Source: DATFYM01 sp035315065
GTDB lineage: Bacteria; Acidobacteriota; Terriglobia; UBA7540
Assembly: GCA_035315065.1 (NCBI GenBank)
Contig: DATFYM010000117.1
Span: 1 to 5,164, forward strand
Reading direction: 5' to 3'
DNA length: 5,164 nt
This document shows positions 1 through 4,868 of this stretch, one piece after another. Both the position numbers and the translations under genes were made by a program. Numbering within the stretch: position 1 is the first letter of the stretch; every line of letters starts with the position of its first letter. Under the pieces are notes generated by a model. That model ran no database searches. It was given only the letters and a program-made list of their open reading frames with translations, and was not told the origin of the DNA.

Positions 1-762
1 GCCAGCCTGGACGGCCGTCAAGTGTATAACTGGCAGCAGGTGGAAGACCTGGTGGGGCTGTACCTGCACGGGGCGGACCGCGACAAGCTCGATCCGCTTC
101 TGGATGCGTGCGTAGCCGTCTACCTGGAGACCCTTGACGAAAACGGCCAGGTGGATTTCAAGGGCAAGGCCAAGGCGTTTGTCCGGACCTACGGATTTCT
201 GGCATCGGTGCTGCCTTACAGCATCGCGGCTTGGGAGAAACTGTCGATCTTCCTGAACTTTCTCATTCCCAAACTTCCGGCACCCAAGGAAGACGACCTC
301 TCGAAGGGGATTCTGGAAGCGATCGACATGGACAGCTACCGCGTGGAAGTGCAGGCAGCGATGAAGATCGCGCTGCCCGACGAGGACGCGGAAATCGGTC
401 CGGTACCGACCTCGGGCGGCGGGCGGGTGCCGGAACCGGAGCTCGACTACCTTTCCAACATCCTTAAGGCGTTCAACGAGCAGTTCGGCAACATCGACTG
501 GAAGGACGGCGACAAGATCCGGAAAGTGATCAGTGAGGAGATCCCGGCCAAGGTGGCCGCAGACAGGGCGTATCAGAACGCCATGAAGAACTCGGACAAA
601 CAGAACGCTCGCATTGAGCACGACTTGGCGCTCGAACGCGTCATCGTCGACCTTCTGAAGGATCACACCGAATTGTACAGACAATTCAGCGAGAACGCGG
701 CGTTCAAGAAGTGGCTGAAAGATTCCAATTTTGCCGCGACTTATCACGCACAGGCGGAGTGA
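1..762 (+). CDS. hsdR: Type I restriction endonuclease subunit R, C-terminal part (5' end outside window)
   Basis: This is the C-terminal 253 codons of the motor/nuclease subunit of a type I restriction-modification complex, which translocates DNA using ATP and cleaves far from the recognition site when joined to HsdM and HsdS. The frame is open to base 1, so the gene starts upstream; GTG at 22 is an internal codon. What is seen is the helical C-terminal region of the family: an 'VYLETLDENGQVDFKGKAKAF' stretch, a 'YGFLASVLPY' segment, then the typical end with 'FNEQFGNIDWKDGDKI', 'NSDKQNARIEHD', 'LYRQFSENAAFKKWL' and a final 'FAATYHAQAE'. The helicase motifs and the PD-(D/E)xK nuclease lie outside the window. 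The C-terminus is intact and ends in TGA. No hsdM or hsdS follows, so any partners must be upstream. Family assignment is from remembered conservation of this tail and is quite secure. Confidence 0.9.
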   Translation, partial: ASLDGRQVYNWQQVEDLVGLYLHGADRDKLDPLLDACVAVYLETLDENGQVDFKGKAKAFVRTYGFLASVLPYSIAAWEKLSIFLNFLIPKLPAPKEDDLSKGILEAIDMDSYRVEVQAAMKIALPDEDAEIGPVPTSGGGRVPEPELDYLSNILKAFNEQFGNIDWKDGDKIRKVISEEIPAKVAADRAYQNAMKNSDKQNARIEHDLALERVIVDLLKDHTELYRQFSENAAFKKWLKDSNFAATYHAQAE

Positions 763-790
763 ATCCTCCCAAGAGCCAGTACGATTTTGC

Positions 791-819
791 TTGACAAGGG
801 AATTAGCATTTGGTAGAGT
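791..819 (+). promoter_or_regulatory. Sigma70-type promoter, TTGACA-N17-TAGAGT
   Basis: A perfect -35 hexamer TTGACA (791-796) is followed after 17 bp by TAGAGT (814-819, 4 of 6 to TATAAT). It lies 28 bp after the hsdR stop codon and points away from it, with predicted transcription start near 826. No convincing protein follows directly, so it probably drives a noncoding or leader transcript, or once drove the repeat-family gene remnant at 1388. Confidence 0.6.
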
Positions 820-825
820 ATCACT

Positions 826-1000
826 TGGTGATTTGCGAAGAAGAGTGGAAGTCAGGCTTCGCAGAGAACAGTCCGCGTCACGGACTCGGGGCCAAGGCTC
901 GCAGGAGGAACCCTCGTGGTGCGGGACGGTCCGTGAAAACCGGAGCCGTGCTAAGACGGAACCAACGGCTGGAGCGAAAAAGCAGGAACTGCGCATGAGA
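826..1000 (+). ncRNA. Possible structured noncoding transcript downstream of the 791-819 promoter
   Basis: This stretch begins where transcription from the upstream promoter should start. A 7-bp stem, TGCGAAG (834-840) with CTTCGCA (857-863), forms almost at once, and a short CCGT/ACGG hairpin occurs near 946-960. The overlapping frames (62 aa from TTG at 810, and longer overlapping ones) are Arg-rich, start without a ribosome binding site and resemble nothing I recognise, so I do not call them genes. I have the impression that similar blocks recur in acidobacterial genomes, but I cannot confirm this here. No Rfam family is recognised and the 3' end is arbitrary. It could equally be unselected intergenic DNA. 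Confidence 0.25.
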
Positions 1001-1012
1001 GATGCCAACAGC

Positions 1013-1049
1013 CGGGACTCGGGACTCGGGACTCGGGGTTCGGGACTCG
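1013..1049 (+). repeat. Heptamer array (CGGGACT)5, with related units to 1098
   Basis: Five tandem 7-bp units of CGGGACT occupy 1013-1047, the fourth changed to CGGGGTT, plus a partial unit. A further GGGACTC is at 1061-1067 and a GGGATTA-GGGATCA pair at 1085-1098. The period of 7 is not a multiple of 3, so selection on a protein cannot explain it. It is one of several heptamer loci in this window. Confidence 0.9.
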
Positions 1050-1098
1050 CCAAGAAAAACGGGACTCAGAACCCGCAGAAATATGGGATTAGGGATCA

Positions 1099-1258
1099 GT
1101 GCTCGCCGAGCAAAGGGCCGAACTGTTGTCAACAAGTGTCCTGGCCCACCGTCCAAAAGAGGCGAAACTGCACTCAGGGGCGAGGTTCGGGCAAAAAAAT
1201 GAAAAAATGGGTCAAACAACCCCGACAAGTCTAATAGAATCATCAACATGACCCTTAG
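1099..1258. other. Intergenic stretch without recognised gene
   Basis: Nothing supportable is seen here. There is a short A-rich tract (1194-1208) and a TAGAAT hexamer at 1235-1240 that resembles a -10 box, but no acceptable -35 sits 16-18 bp upstream, so no promoter is called. Confidence 0.5.
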
Positions 1259-1380
1259 AACAAACCTAGAACAAACCTAGTAAGTCCTTTAAAATCGAAG
1301 GGTCACGAGAAACAAACCTAGAACAAACCTAGTAAGTCCTTTAGAGCGGAAGTGGCGGAAAAACAAACCTAGAACGAACC
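1259..1380 (+). repeat. Three direct repeats with 51-52 bp period, each built from two AACAAACCTAG units
   Basis: Two perfect 33-bp copies (1259-1291 and 1311-1343) each consist of AACAAACCTAG, a second AACAAACCTAG, and TAAGTCCTTTA. A third, truncated copy (1362-1380) has one good 11-mer and a decayed one. The 18-19 bp between copies is not conserved. The array ends 7 bp before the ATG of the repeat-family remnant at 1388, so it is effectively that gene's leader. The function is unknown. Protein binding to regularly spaced 11-mers, or an untranslated leader element, are both possible. Confidence 0.9.
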
Positions 1381-1387
1381 CGGCGTT

Positions 1388-1546
1388 ATGGCTGCCGAAA
1401 GAGGAAAGTCCGTTTCCAATCCCGCGCGGCTGGCCGCCAACCGGCGCAACGCTCAGAAGTCCACCGGTCCCAGGACAGCGGCAGGAAAGCGCCGCGCCGC
1501 CCTGAAAGTTAAAAGCTACCATGAGCGACATGTTGGGACCAAGTAG
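1388..1546 (+). pseudogene. Truncated remnant of the 'ANRxNAQKSTGPRT' protein family (52 codons)
   Basis: ATG at 1388 opens a 52-codon frame ending at TAG 1544-1546. Residues 16-34 read AANRRNAQKSTGPRTAAGK, the hallmark N-terminus of a family of uncharacterised proteins often present in many copies in Acidobacteriota and some other soil bacteria. Full-length members, as I remember them, are several times longer and continue with 'SRNALKHGL'. Here the match stops at 'RRAALK' and the frame soon terminates. Further downstream, 1617-1643 encodes AETNPIEAT and 1683-1706 DTNEATMG, which faintly resemble C-terminal segments of the same family, but they lie in other reading frames. I infer a gene decayed by internal deletion and frameshift. 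There is no Shine-Dalgarno sequence before the ATG; the direct repeats come right up to it. A short functional peptide cannot be ruled out. Confidence 0.6.
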
Positions 1547-1787
1547 CCGCGGAGGCTGCTGCGGGCATCGGGCGGAAGCCGGACCCTAATCCCAGGCCTG
1601 AGTCTGGGGAAAGAAGGCAGAAACGAACCCAATCGAAGCCACTCGAATCAAGGCGCGCATTATCAATAACTTGAGATGAAATCGACACGAACGAAGCCAC
1701 TATGGGTAAGTGCTGTACAGTCAGTAGGTTATGATAGCCTTGAGGCTGATTTTCGATAAGGCAGGTCCAGTGAAGGGCTCCTCTCGA
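1547..1787. other. Intergenic stretch with possible gene debris
   Basis: There is no intact gene here. A 10-bp direct repeat CGAAGCCACT occurs at 1634-1643 and 1692-1701, in the area that may be debris of the preceding repeat-family gene. A TATGAT hexamer at 1730-1735 could be a -10 box for the downstream redox gene, but no good -35 is placed 17 bp before it, so it is not called as a promoter. Confidence 0.4.
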
Positions 1788-1810
1788 TTGCCGATTCACG
1801 GTTACCGATT
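1788..1810 (+). repeat. Degenerate heptamer array TTGCCGA-TTCACGG-TTACCGA
   Basis: Three 7-bp units followed by TT end 10 bp before the ATG of the selenoprotein candidate. The first unit is identical to the TTGCCGA heptamer in the palindrome at 4166-4372. The array occupies the position where a Shine-Dalgarno sequence would be expected. Confidence 0.7.
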
Positions 1811-1820
1811 TATTTTCAAT

Positions 1821-2363
1821 ATGATGAGACGTAGGACATGCTTGAACACGCCGCTGCTGCCGGCGCTAATCTTCTTCTCCGCCTGCGGGGTCACATCGGC
1901 GCAGCAAGCCATCAAAACCGGCCCGGAAATCGGTTCCATGCTGCCTTCGTTTGAAGCGCCCGATCAGAACGGACGGCCGCAAAACCTGAAGAGTGTTCTG
2001 GGCCCGAAAGGCGCGTTGCTGGTTTTTTACCGTTCTGCTGACTGGTGACCGTTTTGCAAAACCCAGCTCGTCGAGCTGGAGCAGCATCTCGGGGACATCC
2101 GTGGTCAAGGCTTGGGGTTGGCTGCGATCAGCTATGACAGCGTGGCTGTGCTCAAGAGCTTCGCGGATCGGCAGCGTATTACCTTTCCTCTGCTTTCTGA
2201 TCCCGATTCCAAAGTCATTCTCGAAGGCTCGCTTCGCTATCAGGCTTGCGACGACCACGAGTGTTACATTCCAGCGACCGTCCCGCTGAAGTGGACGTTC
2301 CTATTCGAGCCGCTCGATCGCGAGCGCGTTCCCGCGGAGCTCCAACGCAAGCCCAGACCTTAA
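1821..2363 (+). CDS. Exported AhpC/TSA-type redox protein with selenocysteine encoded by in-frame TGA (UxxC), internally deleted
   Basis: Read with TGA 2046-2048 as selenocysteine, this gives 180 aa. Residues 1-27 are a signal peptide (MRRR, hydrophobic core 12-21, possible cleavage at TSA-QQ, or a weak lipobox FSAC at C22). Residues 33-133 are a thioredoxin-fold AhpC/TSA domain: 'GSMLPSFEAPDQNG', 'GALLVFYRSADW', then U76-P-F-C79-KTQLVELEQ, 'GLGLAAISYD' and 'FPLLSDPDSKVI'. In relatives the motif is ADWCPFC or ADWCPYC, so TGA falls exactly on the first redox Cys. Residues 134-180 match the C-terminal end of the DsbD-like domain usually fused to this redoxin in Acidobacteriota (YQAC143DDHEC148YIP, 'VPLKWTF', 'PLDRERVP'). 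The roughly 150-200 residues normally between are missing, with the frame preserved. Likely role: periplasmic thiol/peroxide reduction. ATG 1821 or 1824 starts it; no ribosome binding site is seen. Alternative: a pseudogene with a nonsense mutation. Confidence 0.75.
2046..2079 (+). promoter_or_regulatory. Candidate bacterial SECIS element: UGA plus downstream hairpin
   Basis: After UGA (2046-2048) and 14 nt, CCAGCUC (2063-2069) pairs perfectly with GAGCUGG (2073-2079) around a GUC loop (2070-2072). The loop G is 22 nt from the UGA. In E. coli fdhF, SelB recognises a hairpin at nearly this distance with a GU in the apical loop. A lower extension, UGC 2055-2057 with GCA 2081-2083, is possible across an asymmetric internal loop. 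A separate perfect 12-bp palindrome, GTTTTGCAAAAC (2051-2062), lies in between. The hairpin lies inside codons for the conserved TQLVELEQ segment, so coding constraint contributes to its sequence. Confidence 0.65.
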
Positions 2364-2500
2364 ATTTCTTCACACGCCTTTTTAGAGACAAGGTTGAAGA
2401 GAGCCATCTTCACGAATTTCGAATCTCGATTTTCGAGTGCAAGTCGGAGCGGGTTCTCGAATCCTGGGCCGAGCTTCTGAAATCCAAGGTAGTATCGGAG

Positions 2501-2529
2501 TTGAGTGGAACCTCTCCGAGGCGTACAAT
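2501..2529 (+). promoter_or_regulatory. Sigma70-type promoter, TTGAGT-N17-TACAAT
   Basis: TTGAGT (2501-2506, 4 of 6) and TACAAT (2524-2529, 5 of 6) are separated by exactly 17 bp and end 42 bp before the ATG of the DUF1326-like gene. This implies a short leader of about 36 nt and separate transcription from the redox gene upstream. Confidence 0.6.
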
Positions 2530-2556
2530 AGTAGTGTTGGGCCGAAGTTTGTAAAG

Positions 2557-2563
2557 AAGGAGG
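2557..2563 (+). promoter_or_regulatory. Strong Shine-Dalgarno AAGGAGG
   Basis: A full-length AAGGAGG ends 8 nt before ATG 2572. It fixes the start there rather than at the in-frame GTG 2437, which also lies upstream of the promoter. Confidence 0.9.
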
Positions 2564-2571
2564 AAAAAGCA

Positions 2572-3243
2572 ATGCGTAGTTTTCTGGCGACAGTGGTGGT
2601 GGGCCTGTTTCTCGCGGCTGGCCTGGCGGTTCCCGCGCAGGCGGCCATCAAAGGCGATTATATCGAGGTACGCAGCGCCGATGTTTACACCGGTCCGTGC
2701 TTCGCTAATTCGGAAATGAACCTGGAAGGCCAGCAGGCGATCCTGGCCTGGAAGGTCACGAGCGGAAGCTGGGACGGCGTGCCATTGGACGGGCTCTCCG
2801 TGGTGGCGGTGGTGAGGGCTAACGGGACTCTTGGCGACCGCTTTGAGGACCCGTATCCGGCCAAGGCCATCCTGATTGTGGACGTGAACGCCAACGCCCA
2901 ACAACGCGCGGCCCTGGCCGATTTTGCCCGGTCGATGGCGGGACGCCTCACCGAAAATGTGGTGCGGGTGGAAGCGTCGGCGATCCGCCTGAACGTGAGT
3001 GAGGGCGGCCAGCACGGGTCCGCCACGCTGGCGGCCGGCAGCCTGGCCAACATCAAGACGCGCGGCCTCTGCGAAGGCGATCACATTTGCGGCAACGAAG
3101 AGGTGTTCTATCCCCCGCTCACGCAAGTCGCGCATGCCATGCCTGCCTACACGCTCCAAGACTCATTCAGCGGTCAGGGTCTGGGCGTGGTGTGGGATCG
3201 CTCCGACGCGCGCAGCGCCTTCGTGGGCAGCTTCTCGAATTGA
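2572..3243 (+). CDS. Exported DUF1326-like protein
   Basis: This 223-aa protein has a clear Sec signal peptide: MRSF, hydrophobic core about 5-20, cleavage after AQA (residue 24). The mature part opens with 'KGDYIEVRSADVYTGPC43FANSEMN', the pattern I associate with DUF1326, followed by 'QAILAWKV', 'GSWDGVPLDGLSVVAVV' and 'PAKAILIVDVNANAQQRAALADF'. Near the C-terminus C167-EGDHI-C173-GNEEVFYPPL may, with H171 and perhaps C43, bind a metal, but that is inference. The biochemical function of the family is not established. Start and expression signals are unusually good: its own promoter at 2501-2529 and a perfect ribosome binding site. Codon use is GC-rich and ordinary. A heptamer repeat begins at its last codons (3239) and includes the stop codon TGA. 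The upstream redox gene may be functionally related, but nothing in the sequence proves this. Confidence 0.85.
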   Translation: MRSFLATVVVGLFLAAGLAVPAQAAIKGDYIEVRSADVYTGPCFANSEMNLEGQQAILAWKVTSGSWDGVPLDGLSVVAVVRANGTLGDRFEDPYPAKAILIVDVNANAQQRAALADFARSMAGRLTENVVRVEASAIRLNVSEGGQHGSATLAAGSLANIKTRGLCEGDHICGNEEVFYPPLTQVAHAMPAYTLQDSFSGQGLGVVWDRSDARSAFVGSFSN

Positions 3244-3279
3244 CGATTGGTCCTGAGCGAAGCGAAGGATTGACGATTG
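3239..3279 (+). repeat. TTGACGATTG repeat pair flanking a CTGAGCGAAGCGAAG block
   Basis: ATTGACGATTG occurs at 3239-3249 and again at 3269-3279. Between them is the TCCT...AGGA-bounded block with GAGCGAAGCGA (3251-3269). The reverse complement CAATCGTCAAT recurs at 3482-3492 inside the next gene. The stop codon of the upstream gene (3241-3243) is part of the first unit. Related diverged heptamers are present on the opposite strand at about 3368-3405. Confidence 0.8.
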
Positions 3280-3409
3280 CAAAGAGTGCATGGCCGCCCC
3301 CGAGGTAATTGAGGGAAGAATCCGGTGCAACCATGTCGGTTTTCTTGTCGGCTACGCACCTACGAGCAATCGTCTATCCTTTAGGTCATCGTCCATCCTT
3401 GATTGTTTT

Positions 3410-3415
3410 GAGGAG
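3410..3415 (+). promoter_or_regulatory. Shine-Dalgarno GAGGAG
   Basis: GAGGAG lies 5 nt before ATG 3421 and supports that start, although it leaves a long stretch before the signal-peptide core. Confidence 0.7.
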
Positions 3416-3420
3416 TTCCT

Positions 3421-4164
3421 ATGAAACCACAAGTCTCAGAGCCGGTCGAGCCGTCCGTTGGCGGCCACTTTTTCAAATCGTCAATCGTCAATCGTCCCCG
3501 CAGGGCGGGGTCAATTCTTCTTCTCGCTTTCCTCTTCTTGTTCGGAACGCTCGCGTGGGGCCAGGGCTCTTACAAGGCAGACACCGTCGCCGCGCCGAGC
3601 GCCTCCGATGTTCCGCAGGCTTTGCTGGACGTGCTCGATCCGCAAGGCTCGCGCTTGGTGAACGATAAGGGCGCCACGGTGGGCGAGGTTTGGCTGGTGA
3701 AAGGCGCCGCGCTGAGCCAAGGCGGCTCTTCCGACTCCCTGTGCCCGGGGCTGGGCGTGGGAGAGTTGGTGGGCCTCTTGCATTTTCCCAGTCCCAGCAG
3801 CGATTTTCGCAGCCAGAACATCAAGGCGGGCTTTTACACGCTGCGTTACGCGCACATCCCGCAGGACGGTAACCACATGGGCGCCAATCCTTACCCGGAT
3901 TTCCTGGTGCTGGGCCCGGTGGGGGCCGATACGGCGCTCGATAAAGCGCTGGAATTCGCGGACCTGATGAAGCTGAGCAAGCTGGCCTCGGGCACAGTTC
4001 ATCCGGCGGTACTGAGCCTGATCCCCGTCAGCAGCGGGGCCAAGTTCCCCTCCGCCGCGCAGAGCGATCAGGGGTACTGGGCATTGCAGATGAGCCTTGC
4101 GGGCAAGGGCGGGGGCAGCCAGCCGATGGCAGTGGTCCTGGTGGGACAGACATCGGCCGAATGA
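3421..4164 (+). CDS. Exported acidobacterial protein of unknown function
   Basis: The protein is 247 aa. The signal-peptide core is at about residues 31-46 (SILLLAFLFLFGTLAW), preceded by RPRR and followed by a probable cleavage near WGQG-SYKAD. The mature part includes 'GEVWLVKGA', 'GVGELVGLLHFPSPSSDFRSQNIKAG' and residues 135-154 'KAGFYTLRYAHIPQDGNHMG', then 'DFLVLGPVGAD' and 'LMKLSKLASGTVHPAVLSL'. I recognise this pattern from unannotated acidobacterial secreted proteins; no catalytic motif is evident. The 'AGFYTLRY' strand resembles beta-sandwich proteins of the DUF2911 type, a weak analogy. The ribosome binding site at 3410-3415 supports ATG 3421. The N-terminal extension is odd: residues 17-25 (FFKSSIVNR) are encoded by a heptamer repeat (3474-3497), so repeat DNA has become coding. 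A palindrome starts 2 bp after the stop codon. Confidence 0.8.
   Translation: MKPQVSEPVEPSVGGHFFKSSIVNRPRRAGSILLLAFLFLFGTLAWGQGSYKADTVAAPSASDVPQALLDVLDPQGSRLVNDKGATVGEVWLVKGAALSQGGSSDSLCPGLGVGELVGLLHFPSPSSDFRSQNIKAGFYTLRYAHIPQDGNHMGANPYPDFLVLGPVGADTALDKALEFADLMKLSKLASGTVHPAVLSLIPVSSGAKFPSAAQSDQGYWALQMSLAGKGGGSQPMAVVLVGQTSAE
3474..3497 (+). repeat. Heptamer array (CGTCAAT)2 inside the 5' end of a gene
   Basis: CGTCAAT occurs at 3479-3485 and 3486-3492, flanked by related sequence. It is the inverse orientation of the TTGACGA units at 3239-3279. It lies in frame between the start codon and the signal-peptide core of the 3421-4164 gene. Confidence 0.85.
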
Positions 4165-4165
4165 G

Positions 4166-4372
4166 GCGAAGAATTGCCGATTGCCGATTGGAAAAATCCT
4201 GAAGGCAAGAAGTGAATCCACAGATTTCGCAGATTTCGCAGACTCATGATAAGAAGGCAAGAGAAGCGAATTGTGCTGTTCTTACCCTGTATCTGTGCAA
4301 TCTGCGAAATCTGTGGATTCACTTCTTGTCTTCCAATCGGCGATCGGCAATCGGCAATCGGCAATTCTTCGC
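4166..4372 (+). repeat. Large interrupted palindrome (MITE/REP-like element), 207 bp
   Basis: The outer arms are a perfect 25-bp inverted repeat (4166-4190 with 4348-4372) made of TTGCCGA heptamers. The inner arms are a perfect 30-bp inverted repeat (4206-4235 with 4299-4328) containing AATCCACAGATTTCGCAGAT. The arm interruptions are unequal (15 and 19 bp) and the loop is 63 bp (4236-4298). The left inner arm also holds a 9-bp tandem, CAGATTTCG twice (4221-4238). Repeats of the 'ATCCACAGATTTCGCAGATT' kind are dispersed in several phyla. No transposase is encoded, so the element, if mobile, would move in trans. Confidence 0.85.
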
Positions 4373-4802
4373 ACGTTCCATCCGGATTTCTGCTTTCTTA
4401 TTTCTGATTTGCCTTCCGGCTTCAGGCAGCGGCAGCCCCCAAAAGTCGTCCACTTTAGAGGGCAAGCTCCTCGCAACAGCGCCCGGCGGTCCGTTTCTCG
4501 CCACTGCGGGCAAGCAGGTGCGGCTGGTGGCTAAGCTTCCCTTTCTCTTGCATACGCTGGAGGACAAGCGCCTCGAAGGCCGCGAGATTCGCCTGGAAGG
4601 GGCCGTCGAGCCCGACGGCGCATTCGAGGTTGATCGGCTCTTCACGGTGAAGGACGGGAAGCTTTTCAAGGTGCGATACTACTGCGAGATTTGCAACATC
4701 GCCGCGGTGGAGCCGGGCAACTGCGTCTGCTGCCAGCGGCCTACCGAGTTGCAGGAGATTCCGGTGAGCGAGGTGACGAAAGATACGGTCACGGTGCCGT
4801 GA
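4212..4802 (+). CDS. Putative exported protein with C-terminal CxxC-x9-CxCC cluster; start lies in repeat DNA
   Basis: From GTG 4212 the product is 196 aa. Residues 1-54 are translated from the palindromic repeat and are unlikely to be ancestral. A signal-peptide core follows (about 58-72, 'ISAFLFLICLPASG'). The mature domain (from about 78) looks beta-rich: 'LEGKLLATAPGGPFLATAGKQVRLVAKL', 'GREIRLEGAVEPDGAFEVDRLFTVKDGKLFKVRYY', then C158-EI-C161-NIAAVEPGN-C171-V-C173-C174. Similar small acidobacterial proteins end in a CxxC...CxCC cluster, probably a zinc or redox-active ribbon; function unknown. No ATG, GTG or TTG exists between the end of the palindrome and the signal core. Candidate starts are GTG 4212, with GAAGG 6 nt before it, and TTG 4326, with weak SD. 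GTG is better supported, TTG gives the more normal signal peptide. The body of the gene is convincing; the start is not. Confidence 0.7.
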   Translation: MNPQISQISQTHDKKAREANCAVLTLYLCNLRNLWIHFLSSNRRSAIGNRQFFARSIRISAFLFLICLPASGSGSPQKSSTLEGKLLATAPGGPFLATAGKQVRLVAKLPFLLHTLEDKRLEGREIRLEGAVEPDGAFEVDRLFTVKDGKLFKVRYYCEICNIAAVEPGNCVCCQRPTELQEIPVSEVTKDTVTVP

Positions 4803-4810
4803 AACGACAA

Positions 4811-4830
4811 GGATGAAGGATGAACGATGA
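4811..4830 (+). repeat. Heptamer array GGATGAA-GGATGAA-CGATGA
   Basis: Two perfect GGATGAA units and a third changed one start 8 bp after the stop codon of the Cys-cluster gene. The period is again 7. Confidence 0.8.
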
Positions 4831-4868
4831 CATCAAGGTCGAGTAGCGGCCTGATGTGGGAAAGAACG

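Noticed and set aside
1235..1240. TAGAAT as a second promoter before the direct repeats
   Set aside because: No acceptable -35 hexamer is present 16-18 bp upstream.
878..1249. 123-aa minus-strand frame
   Set aside because: It crosses the heptamer array, has low-complexity composition and no ribosome binding site or similarity that I recognise.
1259..1380. CRISPR-like array (33-bp repeats with 18-19 bp between)
   Set aside because: There are only three copies, the spacers are too short, the repeat is itself made of two 11-mers, and no cas genes are present.
1731..1820. Upstream start (ATG 1731) for the redox gene
   Set aside because: The extra 30 residues are repeat-derived and unlike a signal peptide; ATG 1821 leads directly into MRRR plus hydrophobic core.
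2112..2363. Separate 83-aa gene starting inside the redox gene
   Set aside because: It is the continuation of the AhpC/TSA domain in the same frame after the TGA, with no ribosome binding site; one gene with Sec explains it better.
2437..2571. GTG 2437 as start of the DUF1326-like gene
   Set aside because: ATG 2572 has a perfect AAGGAGG and begins the signal peptide; the promoter lies between the two starts.
2410..3159. 249-aa antisense frame
   Set aside because: It is a shadow of the DUF1326-like gene, caused by GC-rich codon positions, and has no recognisable domain.
3511..4260. 249-aa antisense frame opposite the 3421-4164 gene
   Set aside because: It starts inside the palindromic repeat and is a shadow of a better-supported + strand gene with SD and signal peptide.
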